Shown: positions 52,724 to 64,000, numbered from the stretch's first letter. The stretch is DNA of 64,000 nucleotides from Diacronema lutheri (GCA_019448385.1 JAGTXO010000004.1:992001-1056000); one strand, 5' to 3'. Program-made: numbers and translations. The notes: a model not told the origin generated them from the letters alone.

Positions 52724-53674
52724 ATGCCGCGCGTGCGCGAGACCTCAGCCGACCCTTTGCTCACTTGGGCGTCGGACGTGCAGCGCGCCTCGGCGGCAAA
52801 GCAGTACGTGCGGCTCGACTGTCTGCTCCGCGCCGACGTGCCGATCTGCCCCGCCCGCGCGCCACCCGACGAGGCAGCGGCAGCCGGTACGGACGTGATG
52901 AGGGCGGCCGTCGACACGGACGCGCTTGATCAGCGCACGCTGTCGTGGCGCGCGCGGCGCAACCAGAGCCCGCCGCGCGAGCGATCGAGGGCGCCCGCAT
53001 CGTCTGCGCTCCACGCCGTCGAGCGGCGCGAGCTCGAGGCCGTGTGGCGCGCGGAGCACGAGGCGCCGCTCCGCGAGCGGCTGCTCGAGCTCGACGCGAC
53101 GCTACGACAGGTGCGCGCGGCGCTCTCGTCGACCGCGGCGCGCGCGCAGGTGCTGGGCACGCTGACGGGCCGCTGCGCCGAGCACGTGGCCGCGATGCGC
53201 GACCTCCGCCGCTCGTGGGGCGCCTGGCGGTCGCGCGGTTTCGAGCGCCGGCGGCGCACCCGCGTGGAGGAGATCTGCGCTTTCGCGCGCGAGCAGGTGC
53301 GCATCGCTGCGGACGAGGCGGTGCGCGAGGTGCGTGAGCGGCGCGGGCTTGCCCGGCGGGCAAGTGCCGAGCCGACGTCTGCGCCGGAGTCGTGCGAGCC
53401 GTTGGCGCGCGCACGCGGGAGCGCGCATGCTCATTGTAACGGCGGTGGCGCGGTCGGTGCGGCCGCCAGCGGCGGCGTATCCGTGGCGGCATCGGCCGCG
53501 CGGCTCGAGCTGCATGTAGTCGCGCTCGAGGAGGCGCTTGTCGAGGCAGGCATCGAACACGGCACGCAAGTTTCCGAGCTGCAGCGGCAAGTCACGGCGC
53601 TGAGCGTCGACGAGGAGCTGCACCGGCGGCAGAACGCCGAGCTGCAAATGCAGCTCAGGCAATGCACGCGATGA
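52724..53674 (+). CDS. Coiled-coil protein of unknown function
   Basis: The start at 52724 (MPRVRETSADPLLTWASDVQ) gives 316 residues. Long helical stretches with heptad character occur at RRELEAVWRAEHEAPLRERL onwards and near the C-terminus (LELHVVALEEALVEAGIEHG, then QVSELQRQVTALSVDEELHR and a short Gln/Arg-rich end). A basic segment, AWRSRGFERRRRTRVEEICA, lies between them. No family recognised; a cytoskeletal or centrosomal role would only be a guess from composition. The end is 166 bp from the convergent Kelch gene stop. Confidence 0.6.
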   Translation: MPRVRETSADPLLTWASDVQRASAAKQYVRLDCLLRADVPICPARAPPDEAAAAGTDVMRAAVDTDALDQRTLSWRARRNQSPPRERSRAPASSALHAVERRELEAVWRAEHEAPLRERLLELDATLRQVRAALSSTAARAQVLGTLTGRCAEHVAAMRDLRRSWGAWRSRGFERRRRTRVEEICAFAREQVRIAADEAVREVRERRGLARRASAEPTSAPESCEPLARARGSAHAHCNGGGAVGAAASGGVSVAASAARLELHVVALEEALVEAGIEHGTQVSELQRQVTALSVDEELHRRQNAELQMQLRQCTR

Positions 53675-53840
53675 CCGCTGCAGCTGCTGGATGCAGCTGC
53701 TCAGGCAGCGCGCTGTTCCGCGCGGCCGCCAGTTCCTACACTCCAGTTTCAAAAACGTCCTCGGTCCTGATGAATGCCCCCCGACAATGGCCAACGTTAG
53801 ACGCCGAGCGCGCTGCGCGCTCGCCGCGGGCAGCCGCGCC

Positions 53841-55302
53841 TCACGAGCCGGCGGCCGTCGCGTCGTGCGCGAGCGCGTCGGGCGCGGCCGCTGCGCACGC
53901 GAGCAGCCAGCCATCGGCGCGGCCGCGGTGAATCTCACGCTCGGCGCTGCCGCCGCGGTTGTAGTCGCGCCCGCCGAGTACAAGAACGCCGAGCGTGCCG
54001 GCGCACGCCGCGACGACGGCCGTATGCGAGCCGCGCGCAGACGGTGCGCTGCGCTCGCCGCCGCGCTGCGCGTGCCTCGGCTCGATCGTTTCAAAAGTCC
54101 ACGAAGTCGTGTCGACGGCGAAGAGCTCGTCACAGTCCTCCTCCATGTGCTCGACCCCGTCGAAGAAAAGGATACCGCCGCCAAAGAAGAGCAGCCGCCC
54201 ATTGCCAAGTGCGACGCACGAGTGTGCGCCGCGCGGGAGGGGCTCGGGTCCGCTCAGCCGGACCCTTGCCCACGAGTAGGTGCGCGTGTCGAGCGTGAGC
54301 ATGTCGCACCGGTTATACGACCACGAGCCGTCGAGCCGCGGGCAGCCGTCCCGCCACGTGGACACGTACCCGCCGTAGAGGACGCACAGATCGCCGCCAC
54401 CTTCCCCCTTCCCGCCCGGCACGCAAACCATCGAATGGCGGTAGCGCGCGCACGGCTTGGCGCCGACGGCGGCGGGCGCGGCCCACTCGTCCATCTCGAT
54501 ATCGTACTCACGCAGCTCGTCCGTCACCTTGAACTCGTCGCCCCACCAGCAGCCGCCGAAAACGACCAGTCTGCTCCGCCCAACTGGCACGCACTGTGCG
54601 CCCAGCCGCCCCAAATGCCGCATACCGGGTGCGGCGCGGCGCGCGATGTGAGAGCGCGCGCGCGCGCGCGCGCCAGTCGGTGCGGCGCGTGGCGTGCGGG
54701 CGTACCGTGTGCCCGAGGAAGCTCCAGCCGGGCGGACGGCTGAGCGCACGCCACTCGAGGAGCTCAAGGTCGAGTTCATGCATCTCGTCTGAACCAGGGC
54801 ACACGTCCGACCCGCCGCCGAGAACGTACATGCGCTGGCCGAGGACGACGGCGGTGTGCGCGCGCTTGGGCGACGGCCTCGCGCCGCGCGTCACGTCGGG
54901 CAGCCACTCGAGCGAGCGCAGTGAGAGCGTCGCGACGTCGTTTAGATAGGTCGGGCCGTGCCGGCCGCCAAACACGACCACGTGGCTCTTATAGACGACG
55001 GTCGAATGGGCAAAGCGCGGGCGGTCGAGGGACGGCGCGCGCGTCCAGCAAAGGAGCGGCGCGCCCGCGTGCATCGCGCGGTACAGCTCGCGCCACGGCT
55101 GCTCCGGCTGGAGGAGCGCGTGCTGGCTCGGCGGCAGCATGCGCAGCACGCGCGCGCGCAGCGACTCGTTGACGGCCTCGTGCGCGTGGCGGCATGTTGC
55201 GTCGAAGGCGAAGAGCGCGGCGGGCTCGCAGAACGAGAGCACCACATCGAGCGGGAAGGAAGGCCACAGCAGCGACGCGACGGCCATCGACCCCTGCTCC
55301 AC
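53841..55302 (-). CDS. F-box/Kelch-repeat protein
   Basis: Exons 55302-54706 and 54593-53841 (intron 112 bp, donor GTACGC, acceptor CACAG) join in phase to 449 residues. The N-terminus FPLDVVLSFCEPAALFAFDA plus TCRHAHEAVNESLRARV fits an F-box, which binds SKP1 in SCF ubiquitin ligases. Kelch repeats follow with the paired-Gly and aromatic pattern: HSTVVYKSHVVVFGGRHG, HTAVVLGQRMYVLGGGSD, then HT|CVPVGRSRLVVFGGCWW across the splice site, GGGDLCVLYGG, HSCVALGNGRLLFFGGG and HTAVVAACAGTLGVLVLGG. About six blades make a propeller that would bind a substrate for ubiquitination. The start may be 55302 or 55287. The splice join restores the Gly-His-Thr pattern of a Kelch unit. Confidence 0.8.
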
Positions 55303-55848
55303 CCTCCCCCCCCTCCCCGGCTCCTGCCTTTTAAAAAAGGTTTTAAATTTTTACTTACGACGCTAGGACAGCGGTGCGGCCTGCGGGGGGACGGGCCTCT
55401 CCTCCTGAGCCTCTCGGCGGCGTGGCATGACGTGGCACGCACGAGCGCGCCGCGTGACGGCACCCCGTGCGGCTCCGGGCACCCCGTGCGGCTCGTAGCT
55501 CGCCGCCGAATTGGTGCTCGACGACCGTCACGCCGAACACGCCGCCGCGGGCTCCCCCCACACGGCCACACCCGAATGCGCGGTTCAGCAAGCGCATAAT
55601 TGCGGAGCTGAACAAGAGGTGCACCGCGCCGCGCCATCGTCGGCGCCACGGCGCGACATGCTCGTCGCGCTCTGGCGCATGCGCCAACTTGGCGCCCGTC
55701 CGGGCTCCAGACTGCTCTGCGTCTGACTCGCAGGCACCAGCCACCGGGGCACAAGGCAGGCCTGGACCGGACCCTGCCTCCCCATCGTTGAAGCTGATCT
55801 GAAGGCGCAAAAGAGAAGCGCGGGACGGCTCGCCGGCCGCGCCGCTCT
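55303..55848. other. Intergenic stretch with 18-bp tandem duplication
   Basis: About 545 bp between two divergent genes. It has an A/T-rich patch (AAAAAAGGTTTTAAATTTTT near 55334) close to the Kelch start and a tandem GCACCCCGTGCGGCTC duplication near 55461-55496. A minus-strand open stretch (55355-55810, beginning MRLQISFNDGEAGSG) has moderately protein-like composition but no recognisable domain; I do not call it a gene. Confidence 0.4.
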
Positions 55849-56834
55849 ATGCGGGCGGCGCAGGCGGGCGGCCGCGCGTTTGGAGGCGCCGGCGACGCAG
55901 CGACGTCCGGCGCGCCGCCGTTGCGCGCGTCCAAGCCCGATAGGCGCGGCGATTCGCTTCGCAAGCGGTTCACGCGTGGGCGGCGCGATGCGCACGCGGC
56001 GGTGGCGCGGGAGCAGCTGCTCCACCTCGCGCAGACGACCGCAGACTTTGCGCTCGTGGAGGGATGCTACCGCACCGGCCACGTCTGGTGCGCCCTCGTC
56101 GGCGCGACCGTCGTGCTGCTGCAGCATAGCATCACATGGGCGTTCTCGTACGTGTACGTCCAGACGATGGCGGGTGGGAGCGCGCGCCGGCCGCGCTTCG
56201 TCGACTCGATCCTCGCATTTGGCCCGTTCGGCGTCTTCGGGTTCGACCAGCTGCTCGTCCTTGACGCGTTGCGCCTCGTGTGCCTCGACGAGGTGGACTT
56301 CTTTGACCTGGCCGACCTTGTGCCCACGTACCGCGCCTCGCGCGCCGTGTTCGCAGCCTTTTTTCAGGCGGCGCCCGTCCTCGTGTTGCACGCCGCGCTC
56401 GCGCGAGCGCGCGCGCGCGCTGCCTCGCCCCCCGCGCTCGTGTTCGCCACGCCCGCCATGTCCACGTGGGATGGCGCAGTGGTCGCCGCCTCGCTCACCC
56501 TCGCGGCGCGCTCGCTTGTGCTGGCCGTCGCTCGCCTGCGCGGTGGCGCGCTGCTTGCCCGCATACCTCTTGTCGCGTACATGTCGACGGTTCTGGACAT
56601 TGGCGCGGGTCTCCCACTGCACGCGCTGTACACGCACACGATGAGCGCGTACACGCTCGGCTGGGATCCCGAGCCCGACGAGCTCGCGCAGCTGTGCGCC
56701 GTGCTGTCGCACAACCGGTCACTCGTCGCCCTTGACATGTCCGACCGCGGCCTGGGCGACGAGCACGCGATGCAGCTCGCGCGGATGGTCCGCGGCAACC
56801 GTCTCCTCCGCCTGCTCTGGCTCGGGCGCACCAC
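55849..56834 (+). pseudogene. XK-related-like membrane protein with LRR tail, cut by repeat R2
   Basis: The open frame from 55849 encodes about 329 host residues. Several hydrophobic spans (WCALVGATVVLLQHSITWAF, FGVFGFDQLLVLDALRLV, AVFAAFFQAAPVLVLHAALA, AAVVAASLTLAARSLVLAVA-type segments) are arranged as in the XK/XKR family, whose typical second-half motif resembles the F-x-x-AAP-x-L-L seen here. After the last span two leucine-rich-repeat units follow (LSHNRSLVALDMSDRGLGD, MVRGNRLLRLLWLG). At 56835 the sequence turns into repeat R2 and the frame stops at 56877, so the gene is probably truncated in the middle of its LRRs. The membrane topology is clear; the XKR assignment is tentative. Confidence 0.5.
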
Positions 56835-56901
56835 ATATAGGGCGCGGTCCGGGCTGGTCCGGCCAGTAGGGGGCTGAGAGTACGACCCGGGTCGTACAAT
56901 C
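56835..56901. repeat. Repeat R copy 2, left piece
   Basis: 67 bp matching 28633-28699, including the 18-bp palindrome GTACGACCCGGGTCGTAC (56880-56897). The copia element is inserted right after it. The last five bases, CAATC, are the left target-site duplicate. Confidence 0.85.
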
Positions 56902-57161
56902 TGTTGGCATTGTGTCTGTGCTGCATGTGTGAGTGTGACAGCATGTCCGTGTGACACACACGACGGATCCCACTGGTGGCCAGCGAAACGTTTCGCTCGC
57001 GCCTTTTGGGCGATTCGGTGTCTGAACGAAGACGGAGAGAAACGAAGACCGCGCTCGGCCAGGCCGAGCACTAGGTGGCGCTCGACTCGCCTGGTCCGCC
57101 CATCGGGGACAGGGAGTCGGAGTGAGCTACTGCGTCGACAAGTTGATCGGGAAGTCTAGCA
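56902..57161 (+). repeat. Left LTR of copia element
   Basis: 260 bp from TGTTGGCATTG to GTCTAGCA. By eye identical to the right LTR over its whole length. Confidence 0.93.
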
Positions 57162-60100
57162 TGACGTCATGCCGCAGCGGCGACAACCTGATCATCAAGA
57201 ACATCGACGACTTGAAGAACCTGAAGAAGGCCGACGGCAGGCAGTCGAACACGCCAACGTCGAACGGCACGAAGTCGGACGCGGGCAAGAAGCCGGCGGG
57301 TCAGCAGCTCGTCGTCGGCAACAGTAGCGCGGTGACTTCCGACGCGACCCAGCTGAGCGCGATCTTCTCGCTCTCGGCGTGGACGGCGCCGGCGGACGCG
57401 CTCCTCGCGGCGACGACGGCTGCGACCGGCCTGGACCGCCCGAAGCCGCGCATCGGCGGCGCGGGCGACGCGCTCATCGACTCAGGCTCGGAGAAGAACA
57501 TCGTGCCGGCCGCGCTGCTCGTTAACTGCAAGCCGCTCGACGAGCCGCAGACGCTCGTTTTCGGCAACGGCACGCAGGAGACGGTCACGGTCGCCGGAGA
57601 GCTGCTGCTGTACCTCGACGAGGCCAGCGCCGCAAAGTCCGGCGGGAGGCCGTTCGTCGTGGTCAAGGCCTGGGGTTCCGACAAGGTGCCGATGCCGATC
57701 ATCTCCGCGACCTGCCTCGCCGCCTCTGGCGTCAACATCACGTTCTCGCGCGACGGCCACTACGCGGACTTCCGCGCCGTCGGCGGCCCGCTCGTGCGCC
57801 TGGACGAGCAGGCCAAGATGAAGGTGTGGCTCGCGCGGACGGCTTCGACCGCGCTCAAGTCCAACCCGGCGCTCGTCGCCGCCGTCGCGCAGCCACCGGG
57901 AAACTAAGTCGCCCGCCGGCCGGTCCAAGCGAGGAGGAGCTTCGATTATGGTCGATCAGAGCGGGCACAACGGACAAGGACCTCCTGACGCGTACGATGG
58001 CGCGCGTCGGCGGGATGGCGGAACGCAAGCATGACGCGCTCGACGAGCAGTCGGCGGCGTCGATGGTCCGCAAGTCGTTCAAGGACGCGATGCCGACGGG
58101 CAGCTACCCGGGCGCGACCAGGATCATTCCGTTCAGCGTGGAGGGCCGTCGCCTCGGCTTCCGCTACGGGATGATCCTGGTCGACGGCTACTCGCGTCGG
58201 TGGCAAGTGTACGCGCTGCGCACGCTGGCGGAGAGCGAGATCGCGCTCGCGCTGCAGTGGTACGCGCAGCTGTTGGGGACGGGGGCGATGCACATCTCCC
58301 ACTGGATCCTCGGGTCGTCGTTCGGGCGACGCAGCATCCACACGGATGGCGGCACTTCGTTGATGGCCGCATCGGTCGAGCGCGCGCTGGCGCAGCTCGG
58401 CTTCTCTTCGACGATTACCTCCGCACCCGACTCGCCGAGTTCGAATGGGGTGGCGGAGCGCGCGATTCGTTCGCTCAAGGTCCGTCTGCGCGCGCTCATG
58501 ACGCGCGCGGGCGGCATACCCATGCACGACTGGCACTTTGCGGCGTGGCATGCGGTGGCATCGCGCAACAGGCTCGCCTCGCAACGTATCGCGCAGGCGG
58601 GTGAGCCCGCCGAGTGGCGGTCGCCGGAGGAGCTCTTCTTCGGCGTGCCGGCTACGTTCAAGCACCACGTGGCCTTCGGGGCCAGGTGCCGGGTGCTGTT
58701 GGTCGGGGCTCGCGCGCAGGCGCTGGGCACGCTCCGACAGCGCGCCGTGCTCGGGCGCGTCTACCTCTGGGGTGGGCACGGCCTGCAGGTCCGAGGCGTG
58801 TTTCGTTACGTCCTCGGCTATGTCGTCCGCTGCGACGACGGTACCCTTTTGTACTCACGCGATGTGTGGGTCGACGAGACGGACATCGTCGAGGGGGGGT
58901 TCTCATCGCTTGGCGCCGCACCGCAGCGGGCTGGCGTGGGGACGAGCGATGCTGCGCGCCGCACGCGCCAGCACGATTCGCTGCCGGAGGAGGCGCCCGA
59001 TGGGCGGCTGCCTGCCGACGAGGAGCACGACTGGGCCGACACGCCCGACAGTGCGCGCGAGGATGAGGACGTCGACTTCGACGCTTCCGAGAGGCCATCG
59101 CACGAGGAGCACGACAGGGCCGACACGCCCGACAGTGCGAGCGGGGATGAGGACGTCGACTTCGACGCTTCCGAGAGGCCATCGCTGAGCACCGGAGCTG
59201 CGCCGACGCGCGAGCCACCGGGGATTGCGGCTGCGCCGATGCTCGGGCTGCCGTGGTTCGGGGCCTTGCCGAGGCGCGGGGTGCCCGAGAGAGCGGCTGC
59301 GCAGACGCGCGAGCTGCCCGAGAGTGCGGCTGCGCAGACGCGCGAGCTGCCCGAGAGTGCGGCTGCGCCGACGCGCGAGCTGCCGTGGTACGGGACTTCG
59401 CCGACGCGCGAGCTGCCGTACGAGTCGCCTTCCGGCCTGATCGGCGCGGATGACGACGACGGCGTGACCTCACCTGATGGTCACGCGCAGGGCGCGGACG
59501 TGACCTCACCCCAAAGTGGTCGCGCGCTGCCGCGCGACGAGGCGGGCGTTGCTTACCCCGTGCTCAGTCCGATCGCGAAGCCGCACGAGGACGTGTCGGG
59601 CGACGAGTCGGGCGCCAACTATGACGTGCTGGACGAGTCGCAGCAGCTGCTCGACCTGTCGCACGACGTGGACCGCCGTGATCGCACTTCTCGGTCCAAC
59701 CCGCAGCTGTTCCCTCGCGTCCTGGCTGCGACCTGCCTCGCTGTCTGGAAGGCGCAAGAAGTCGTCATCCCGAAGAACTACAAGCAGGCGATGCGCTCGC
59801 AGCAGGCGGAGCAGTGGCAAGCCGCCGTCCAGGAGCACCTCGCCGGGCATGAGCAGCTCGGCACCTTTGAGGAAGAGCTCGTGCCGCTCGGCACGTGGGC
59901 GCTCCCGAGCCAGTGGGTCTTTTCCCTCAAGGTCGGCTCGGACGGCAAGGTCGAGCGCTTCAAGGCGCGCTCGGTCCTGATGGGAAACTTCCAGAGGCCC
60001 GGCGTGGACTTCCAGGAGGTCTTCTCGCCGACGATCCGGCCCGAGCAAGTTCGTCTGCTCATCGCGCTCGGGGCCAAGATGCAAAAGGACAAGGCGCAGC

Positions 60101-61452
60101 GCATCGAGGACGCGACCATCGGCTCGTTCTCCGTCATCACCAAGGGCGATGTCAAGGACGCGTACCTCAACTCGTCGCTCAACGAGGACGAGCGGCCGCT
60201 GCACAGTTTGCCCCAAGGATACGTGACCAAGACGGTCGCGCCGTCCGGCTACAAGGTGGTCGGGCGGAGTCTCAAGGCGCACCCAGGCCTTCGGCAGTCA
60301 GGGCGCGCGTGGCATCGGCTGCACCGATCGTCGCTGCTGGCGCTCGGCTTCGCCGAGGCGCCGTCTGCCCCGTGCATCTACGTCAAGGAGACGGCACCGG
60401 GCGAGTACCTCATCGCAGGAGGGTTCGTGGACGACCTCATCTTCCTCAACCTGACGCGCTCGGCGCGCGCGATCGAGGAGCTGGCCGCGAGCCTGCGGCC
60501 GCACTACGAGATCAAGCTGTCGGCGAGGCTCGACAAGTTCCTCGGCGCCATCTTTGAGACGTGGTCGGACGGCATTTACATGCACCTCGGACCGTACGTC
60601 ACCGGGCTGCTCGAGCGCTTCGGAGCGACGACAGGACAACCGGCGCCGACGCCGGAGGTCGAGGCGCGATCGCTCGTGTCGTCAGACGACGACGACGACG
60701 AGCTGCTCTCGACGGAGGACAAGCTCATGTACCAGTCCATCACGGGAGGGCTGATGTTCGCGATGGTGACGTGCCGGCCCGATCTTGCGCACGCGGTGAA
60801 CATGCTGGCGCGGCGGATGTCGAGGCCGAGGGCCGTCGACCTGCGCGCCGCACGTCGCGTGCTGCAGTACCTGCGCGGCACCGAGCAGCTCGGCTTGCTC
60901 TTCAAGTACGACGAGGACGCCGAGTGCGCGACGCTGCGCGCGTTCGCCGACGCGGACTGGGCCAACGACCCCGTGCAGCGCAAGTCCACGACCGGCTACA
61001 TCGTGTTTTTCAACGGTGCGCCGATCTCGTGGCACAGCGGCTTGCAGAGCACGATCTCGCTCAGCAGCTGCGAGGCGGAGTATGTCGCATTGAGCGAGTG
61101 CTGCCGAGAGGTCGACTACCTCCGGAGCATCATCGACTTCCTCCACCAGCCGTCGGAGTCGCCGACGGAGATCTTTGAAGACAACCAGGGGACGATCGAT
61201 CTCGTCAACAACCCGGTGCACCACCGGCGCACGAAGCACGTCGAGGTCAAGTACCACTACGTGCGCGACGCGCAGGAGAAGGGTCGGATCGTTGTGAGCA
61301 AGGTGCACACCTCGCTCAACCACGCCGACATCATGACGAAGGCCACAGACAACGCCACGTTCGCTCGCCACGTTACGAGCTTCATGGTTGCCCGCCGCTG
61401 AGTGCGTTCTGCGCGCGCGCGCGCTGCACGCACGGTGCGCGTCGAGGGGGGG

Positions 61453-61712
61453 TGTTGGCATTGTGTCTGTGCTGCATGTGTGAGTGTGACAGCATGTCCG
61501 TGTGACACACACGACGGATCCCACTGGTGGCCAGCGAAACGTTTCGCTCGCGCCTTTTGGGCGATTCGGTGTCTGAACGAAGACGGAGAGAAACGAAGAC
61601 CGCGCTCGGCCAGGCCGAGCACTAGGTGGCGCTCGACTCGCCTGGTCCGCCCATCGGGGACAGGGAGTCGGAGTGAGCTACTGCGTCGACAAGTTGATCG
61701 GGAAGTCTAGCA
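61453..61712 (+). repeat. Right LTR of copia element
   Basis: 260 bp, same sequence and ends as the left LTR, followed directly by the target duplicate CAATC and the resumed repeat R2. Confidence 0.93.
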
Positions 61713-61943
61713 CAATCAAGGGTTAAAAGCCAGCCAATGAGCGCTCGAGGGGTCGGGGCGAGGCTTATGACGAGCCTAGGACCGACACCCCCCTCCTGAC
61801 CGGCCGATTTTGAGTAGAATTCGGGGTCGAGCGGGCGCGGCGGAAGGAGGGCCCGAGCCGGGCCGACGGAGGGTCCGACCCCGGAATGCGGGCGACCGGA
61901 AGGGCTTGGGTGATTGACGCCCAGTAGAATAGAATGGCGGATT

Positions 61944-61945
<2 letters not shown>

Positions 61946-61991
<46 letters not shown>
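61946..61991. repeat. Poly(G) tract, 46 bp
   Basis: 46 consecutive G inside R2. The homologous site in R1 (28927-28933) has only 7 G. Confidence 0.9.
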
Positions 61992-61992
<1 letters not shown>

Positions 61993-62407
61993 CGCAACTG
62001 GCATCGCGCAAGCTGAGGCCCTCTGACTGACCGGACCGCGCCGAGTGCGCGTGCACCCCGTGGAGGGCGCGGCCAGTCGGACACTCTTCGCGACTGAGCT
62101 AGCCGCGGCATACCGTGCGCTGCGCCGGCGCGCTACTTGCCGTTGGCCGAGCTGCGGGTGTTGCGCACGGCCGTGTTGCGCAGCCAGCGCCTCGATGCGC
62201 CGGTGGCCAAGACCTTGGCGCGCTTTGACTAAGCGACCTCGGCCTGCACAGACTCGAACGCGTGCGTGAACTCGAGGCGTTGCAGGTGGCGAGCACGTGA
62301 GTTCGCGTAGGAGGTCTTGTACTCGGTGGCCTGGCCGTCGACCGACGAGAGCTTGGGCGAGTTCGGCGGCACGTTGGCTCACTTTGGGCTCGGTGCGCGG
62401 CTCTGCC

Positions 62408-62440
<33 letters not shown>

Positions 62441-63694
62441 CTTCGGACTCGCTGCCCGGCTCTGCCTGTGCGGGCGCGATGCACTCGGACTCGATGCCCG
62501 GCTCTGCCTTCGTGGGCGCGGTCGCGGGCACGGGCGCGCCCTCGACCCCGTCGCGGTTGAAGACATCGAACTCGACGCACACGCCGTGGTCCTTGTAGTC
62601 GGTGACCTCGCTGTCGTTCGCGTAAACCTCGGGCGAACTCGCAACGAGCGACGACATCTCGGCGTGGAGCCAGCACATCTCATGCTGCACCGCGTGTTCA
62701 GGTTCTCGAGCGCTCCGTTGAAAGAGTCACTCTCACCGAGGCGCTCGCTGCACCACACCAGATAGCCATCGAGCTTGTGAGCGTGCTCGTGCGCCCGTGC
62801 GAGGTCCTTGAGGAGCGCGTCGGCGCGCGCGCACATGCCGTCGCATGATTTGGCCGGTGTCATGCTGTGCTTCCAAGGCCTGGTGCTCGGCGTTGAGCGT
62901 GTCGTGATCCATGCGAACGAGCTGCAACCAGCTGCAGCAGCCGCGCGACGCCGCTGTCGCCGACGATGCGCTGGAGCATGTGGCCCATGAGGTGCGCGCG
63001 GCACGTGGCGAGCGCGACATTCTTGCGCAGCAGCGCGAGGATCCGGGCGCCGCGGACGAGCCGGCCCATGCACTTGAGCGCGTAGATTCGGCCGCACATG
63101 CACGCGCCGACGACCGAGTCGGCGGGCCCGCCGTCGAGCCAAACGTTGGCCTCGGCCGCATCGCGGCGGCGGGCGACACGCCGCAGGATGCGCACGCGGT
63201 AGTGCCGGTCGACGAGCAGCTCGTCGCCGAAGATCTCGTCGGGCAGCAGCTCGGAGACGTTCTGGGGGTACATGTTGTGCGAGCGTGCACGCGACGAGAT
63301 CTCGTCGGGCGTGCCATCCGTTCGTTCAGAGCAGAGCGCGTCGGACCGGCAGACAGACGATGCAGCGCGCGAAGGCACCTGCAGCGCGCGGCGCGGCCTC
63401 GCGTGCCGTCACGAAGCCGCCTGCGCGCACTGCGGAGGCGGCGAGCGCGACGAGGGCGGGCGCGGACGAGGTGCTGAGCGGCGTCACGTACGCGCCCTCG
63501 CCCGCCGAGCTCGACGCCGCGGCGCTGACGATGCGCGCGGCGTACCACACCGACCGCCCCTGAGACGATGCGCGGCGCCTGCGGAGGACTGGTCCGTTGG
63601 CGCGCAAACCGTGGGCGAAAGGGCGCGAAGCCAACGGCCGTCCGCGCACGTTCAAACGCGCGCATACCCATACGGGTGGCTTCCTCCCACCTTC

Positions 63695-64000
63695 GGCGCC
63701 GCTTTTCAAAAGGGTGTAGGGTGTAGGGTGTAGGATGCAAAACAAGCCCTCCCCACATTTGGGCCCGACGTTCATTCCTTCTTCGAATTCGTGACGTTAC
63801 TCACATACGAGTACCTTTACTTAGTGTAGGATGTATCTATTCTCTAGGTATTTGCATAGTGTAGGGTGTAGGATAAGTACGGTTATGAAAGTCCCATGGG
63901 GGGAGAAGGAATGACGCTGTGACGAAAGAAGGAATGACGTCGGGCCCAAATGTGGGGAGGGCTTGTTTTGCATCCTACACCCTACACCCTACACCCTTTT
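63695..64000. mobile_element. Foldback MITE, second copy (cut by window end)
   Basis: Same left arm, AT-rich centre and most of the right arm as the element at 30631-30951. The last bases of the window fall within the right arm's CCCTACA repeats. Confidence 0.75.

Larger units (their letters stand above)
56902..61712 (+). mobile_element. Ty1/copia LTR retrotransposon, whole-looking, nested in repeat R2
   Basis: 4,811 bp with 260-bp LTRs (TG...CA), flanked by a 5-bp CAATC target duplication (56897-56901 and 61713-61717). A purine run (GAGGGGGGG) precedes the right LTR. Two long open frames overlap: 57122-57907 with an aspartic-protease motif (ALIDSGSEKNIVPA), and 57826-61401 with integrase (ILVDGYSRRW, HTDGGTS, NGVAERAIRSLK), reverse transcriptase (FVDDLIFLN) and RNase H (FADADWANDPVQRKSTTGY, SLSSCEAEYVALSE, KHVEVKYHYVRD). 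The order PR-IN-RT-RH defines copia. No Gag domain was recognised. Members of this family are known to use recoding between frames. The LTRs look identical, so the insertion is recent. Confidence 0.93.
61713..64000. repeat. Repeat R copy 2, right piece (runs off window)
   Basis: Continues the match to R1 from 28695 to 30938 with scattered substitutions and a few small length changes: a G run of 46 instead of 7, and a 6-bp CCATAC duplication near 63666. The same minus-strand protein-like stretches are present. The match is still going at the last base, so the repeat is longer than the 2.3 kb visible. Confidence 0.85.

Overview
This window is nuclear DNA of a very GC-rich, gene-dense, plastid-bearing unicellular eukaryote. 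A haptophyte (Pavlovales-like) alga is my best guess, by inference only. Genes lie tens of bases apart on both strands. Introns are short (about 87-170 bp), GC-rich, often open in frame, and use GTGCGC/GTACGC-type donors with CAG acceptors. A plastid-type lycopene-cyclase-like protein with a leader sits beside a ciliary protein (CFAP96-like), which points to a flagellate alga. I saw no tRNA, rRNA or CRISPR array.

Region 1 (1-17.7 kb) is ordinary host gene space: a multi-pass membrane protein (cut by the left edge), an ArfGAP with symmetrically duplicated exons, a Ser/Pro-rich hypothetical protein, an NF-YC/DRAP1-like histone-fold protein, a GT77-like and a GT8-like glycosyltransferase flanking a BORCS8-like protein, a sulfotransferase-like protein, a DDT/Tudor-like/PHD chromatin protein, a lycopene-cyclase-like flavoprotein and a CFAP96-like protein. 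Region 2 (17.7-24.4 kb) is a candidate DNA transposon. It has short inverted ends, is bounded by runs of 27 and 26 G, and encodes a roughly 1,950-residue zinc-binding, RNase H-like transposase-type protein.

Region 3 (24.4-28.4 kb) is a secreted or membrane-anchored seven-repeat RCC1 propeller gene. Each repeat is one 180-bp exon and the 140-bp introns between them are nearly identical. A proline-rich hinge with an in-frame stop follows, then a membrane anchor. Region 4 (28.6-33.4 kb) holds a dispersed repeat (R1), a foldback MITE and a broken Helitron/Pif1-type helicase.

Region 5 (about 34.4-50.3 kb) is the most striking. A single predicted gene of four exons, all joined in phase, encodes about 5,000 residues. 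It combines a ubiquitin-specific-protease domain, helical repeats, a Ulp1-like protease module, a YqaJ-like PD-(D/E)XK nuclease, a chromodomain and, at the C-terminus, a Fanzor (eukaryotic TnpB-like, RNA-guided) RuvC nuclease with D/E/D catalytic residues and zinc ligands. A strong hairpin lies 0.4 kb downstream.

Region 6 (50.6-55.3 kb) returns to compact host genes: RING, aspartate carbamoyltransferase, coiled-coil and F-box/Kelch. Region 7 (55.8-64 kb) is a membrane/LRR gene cut by a second copy of repeat R (R2). R2 is in turn split by a young, whole-looking Ty1/copia LTR element with identical 260-bp LTRs and a CAATC target duplication.
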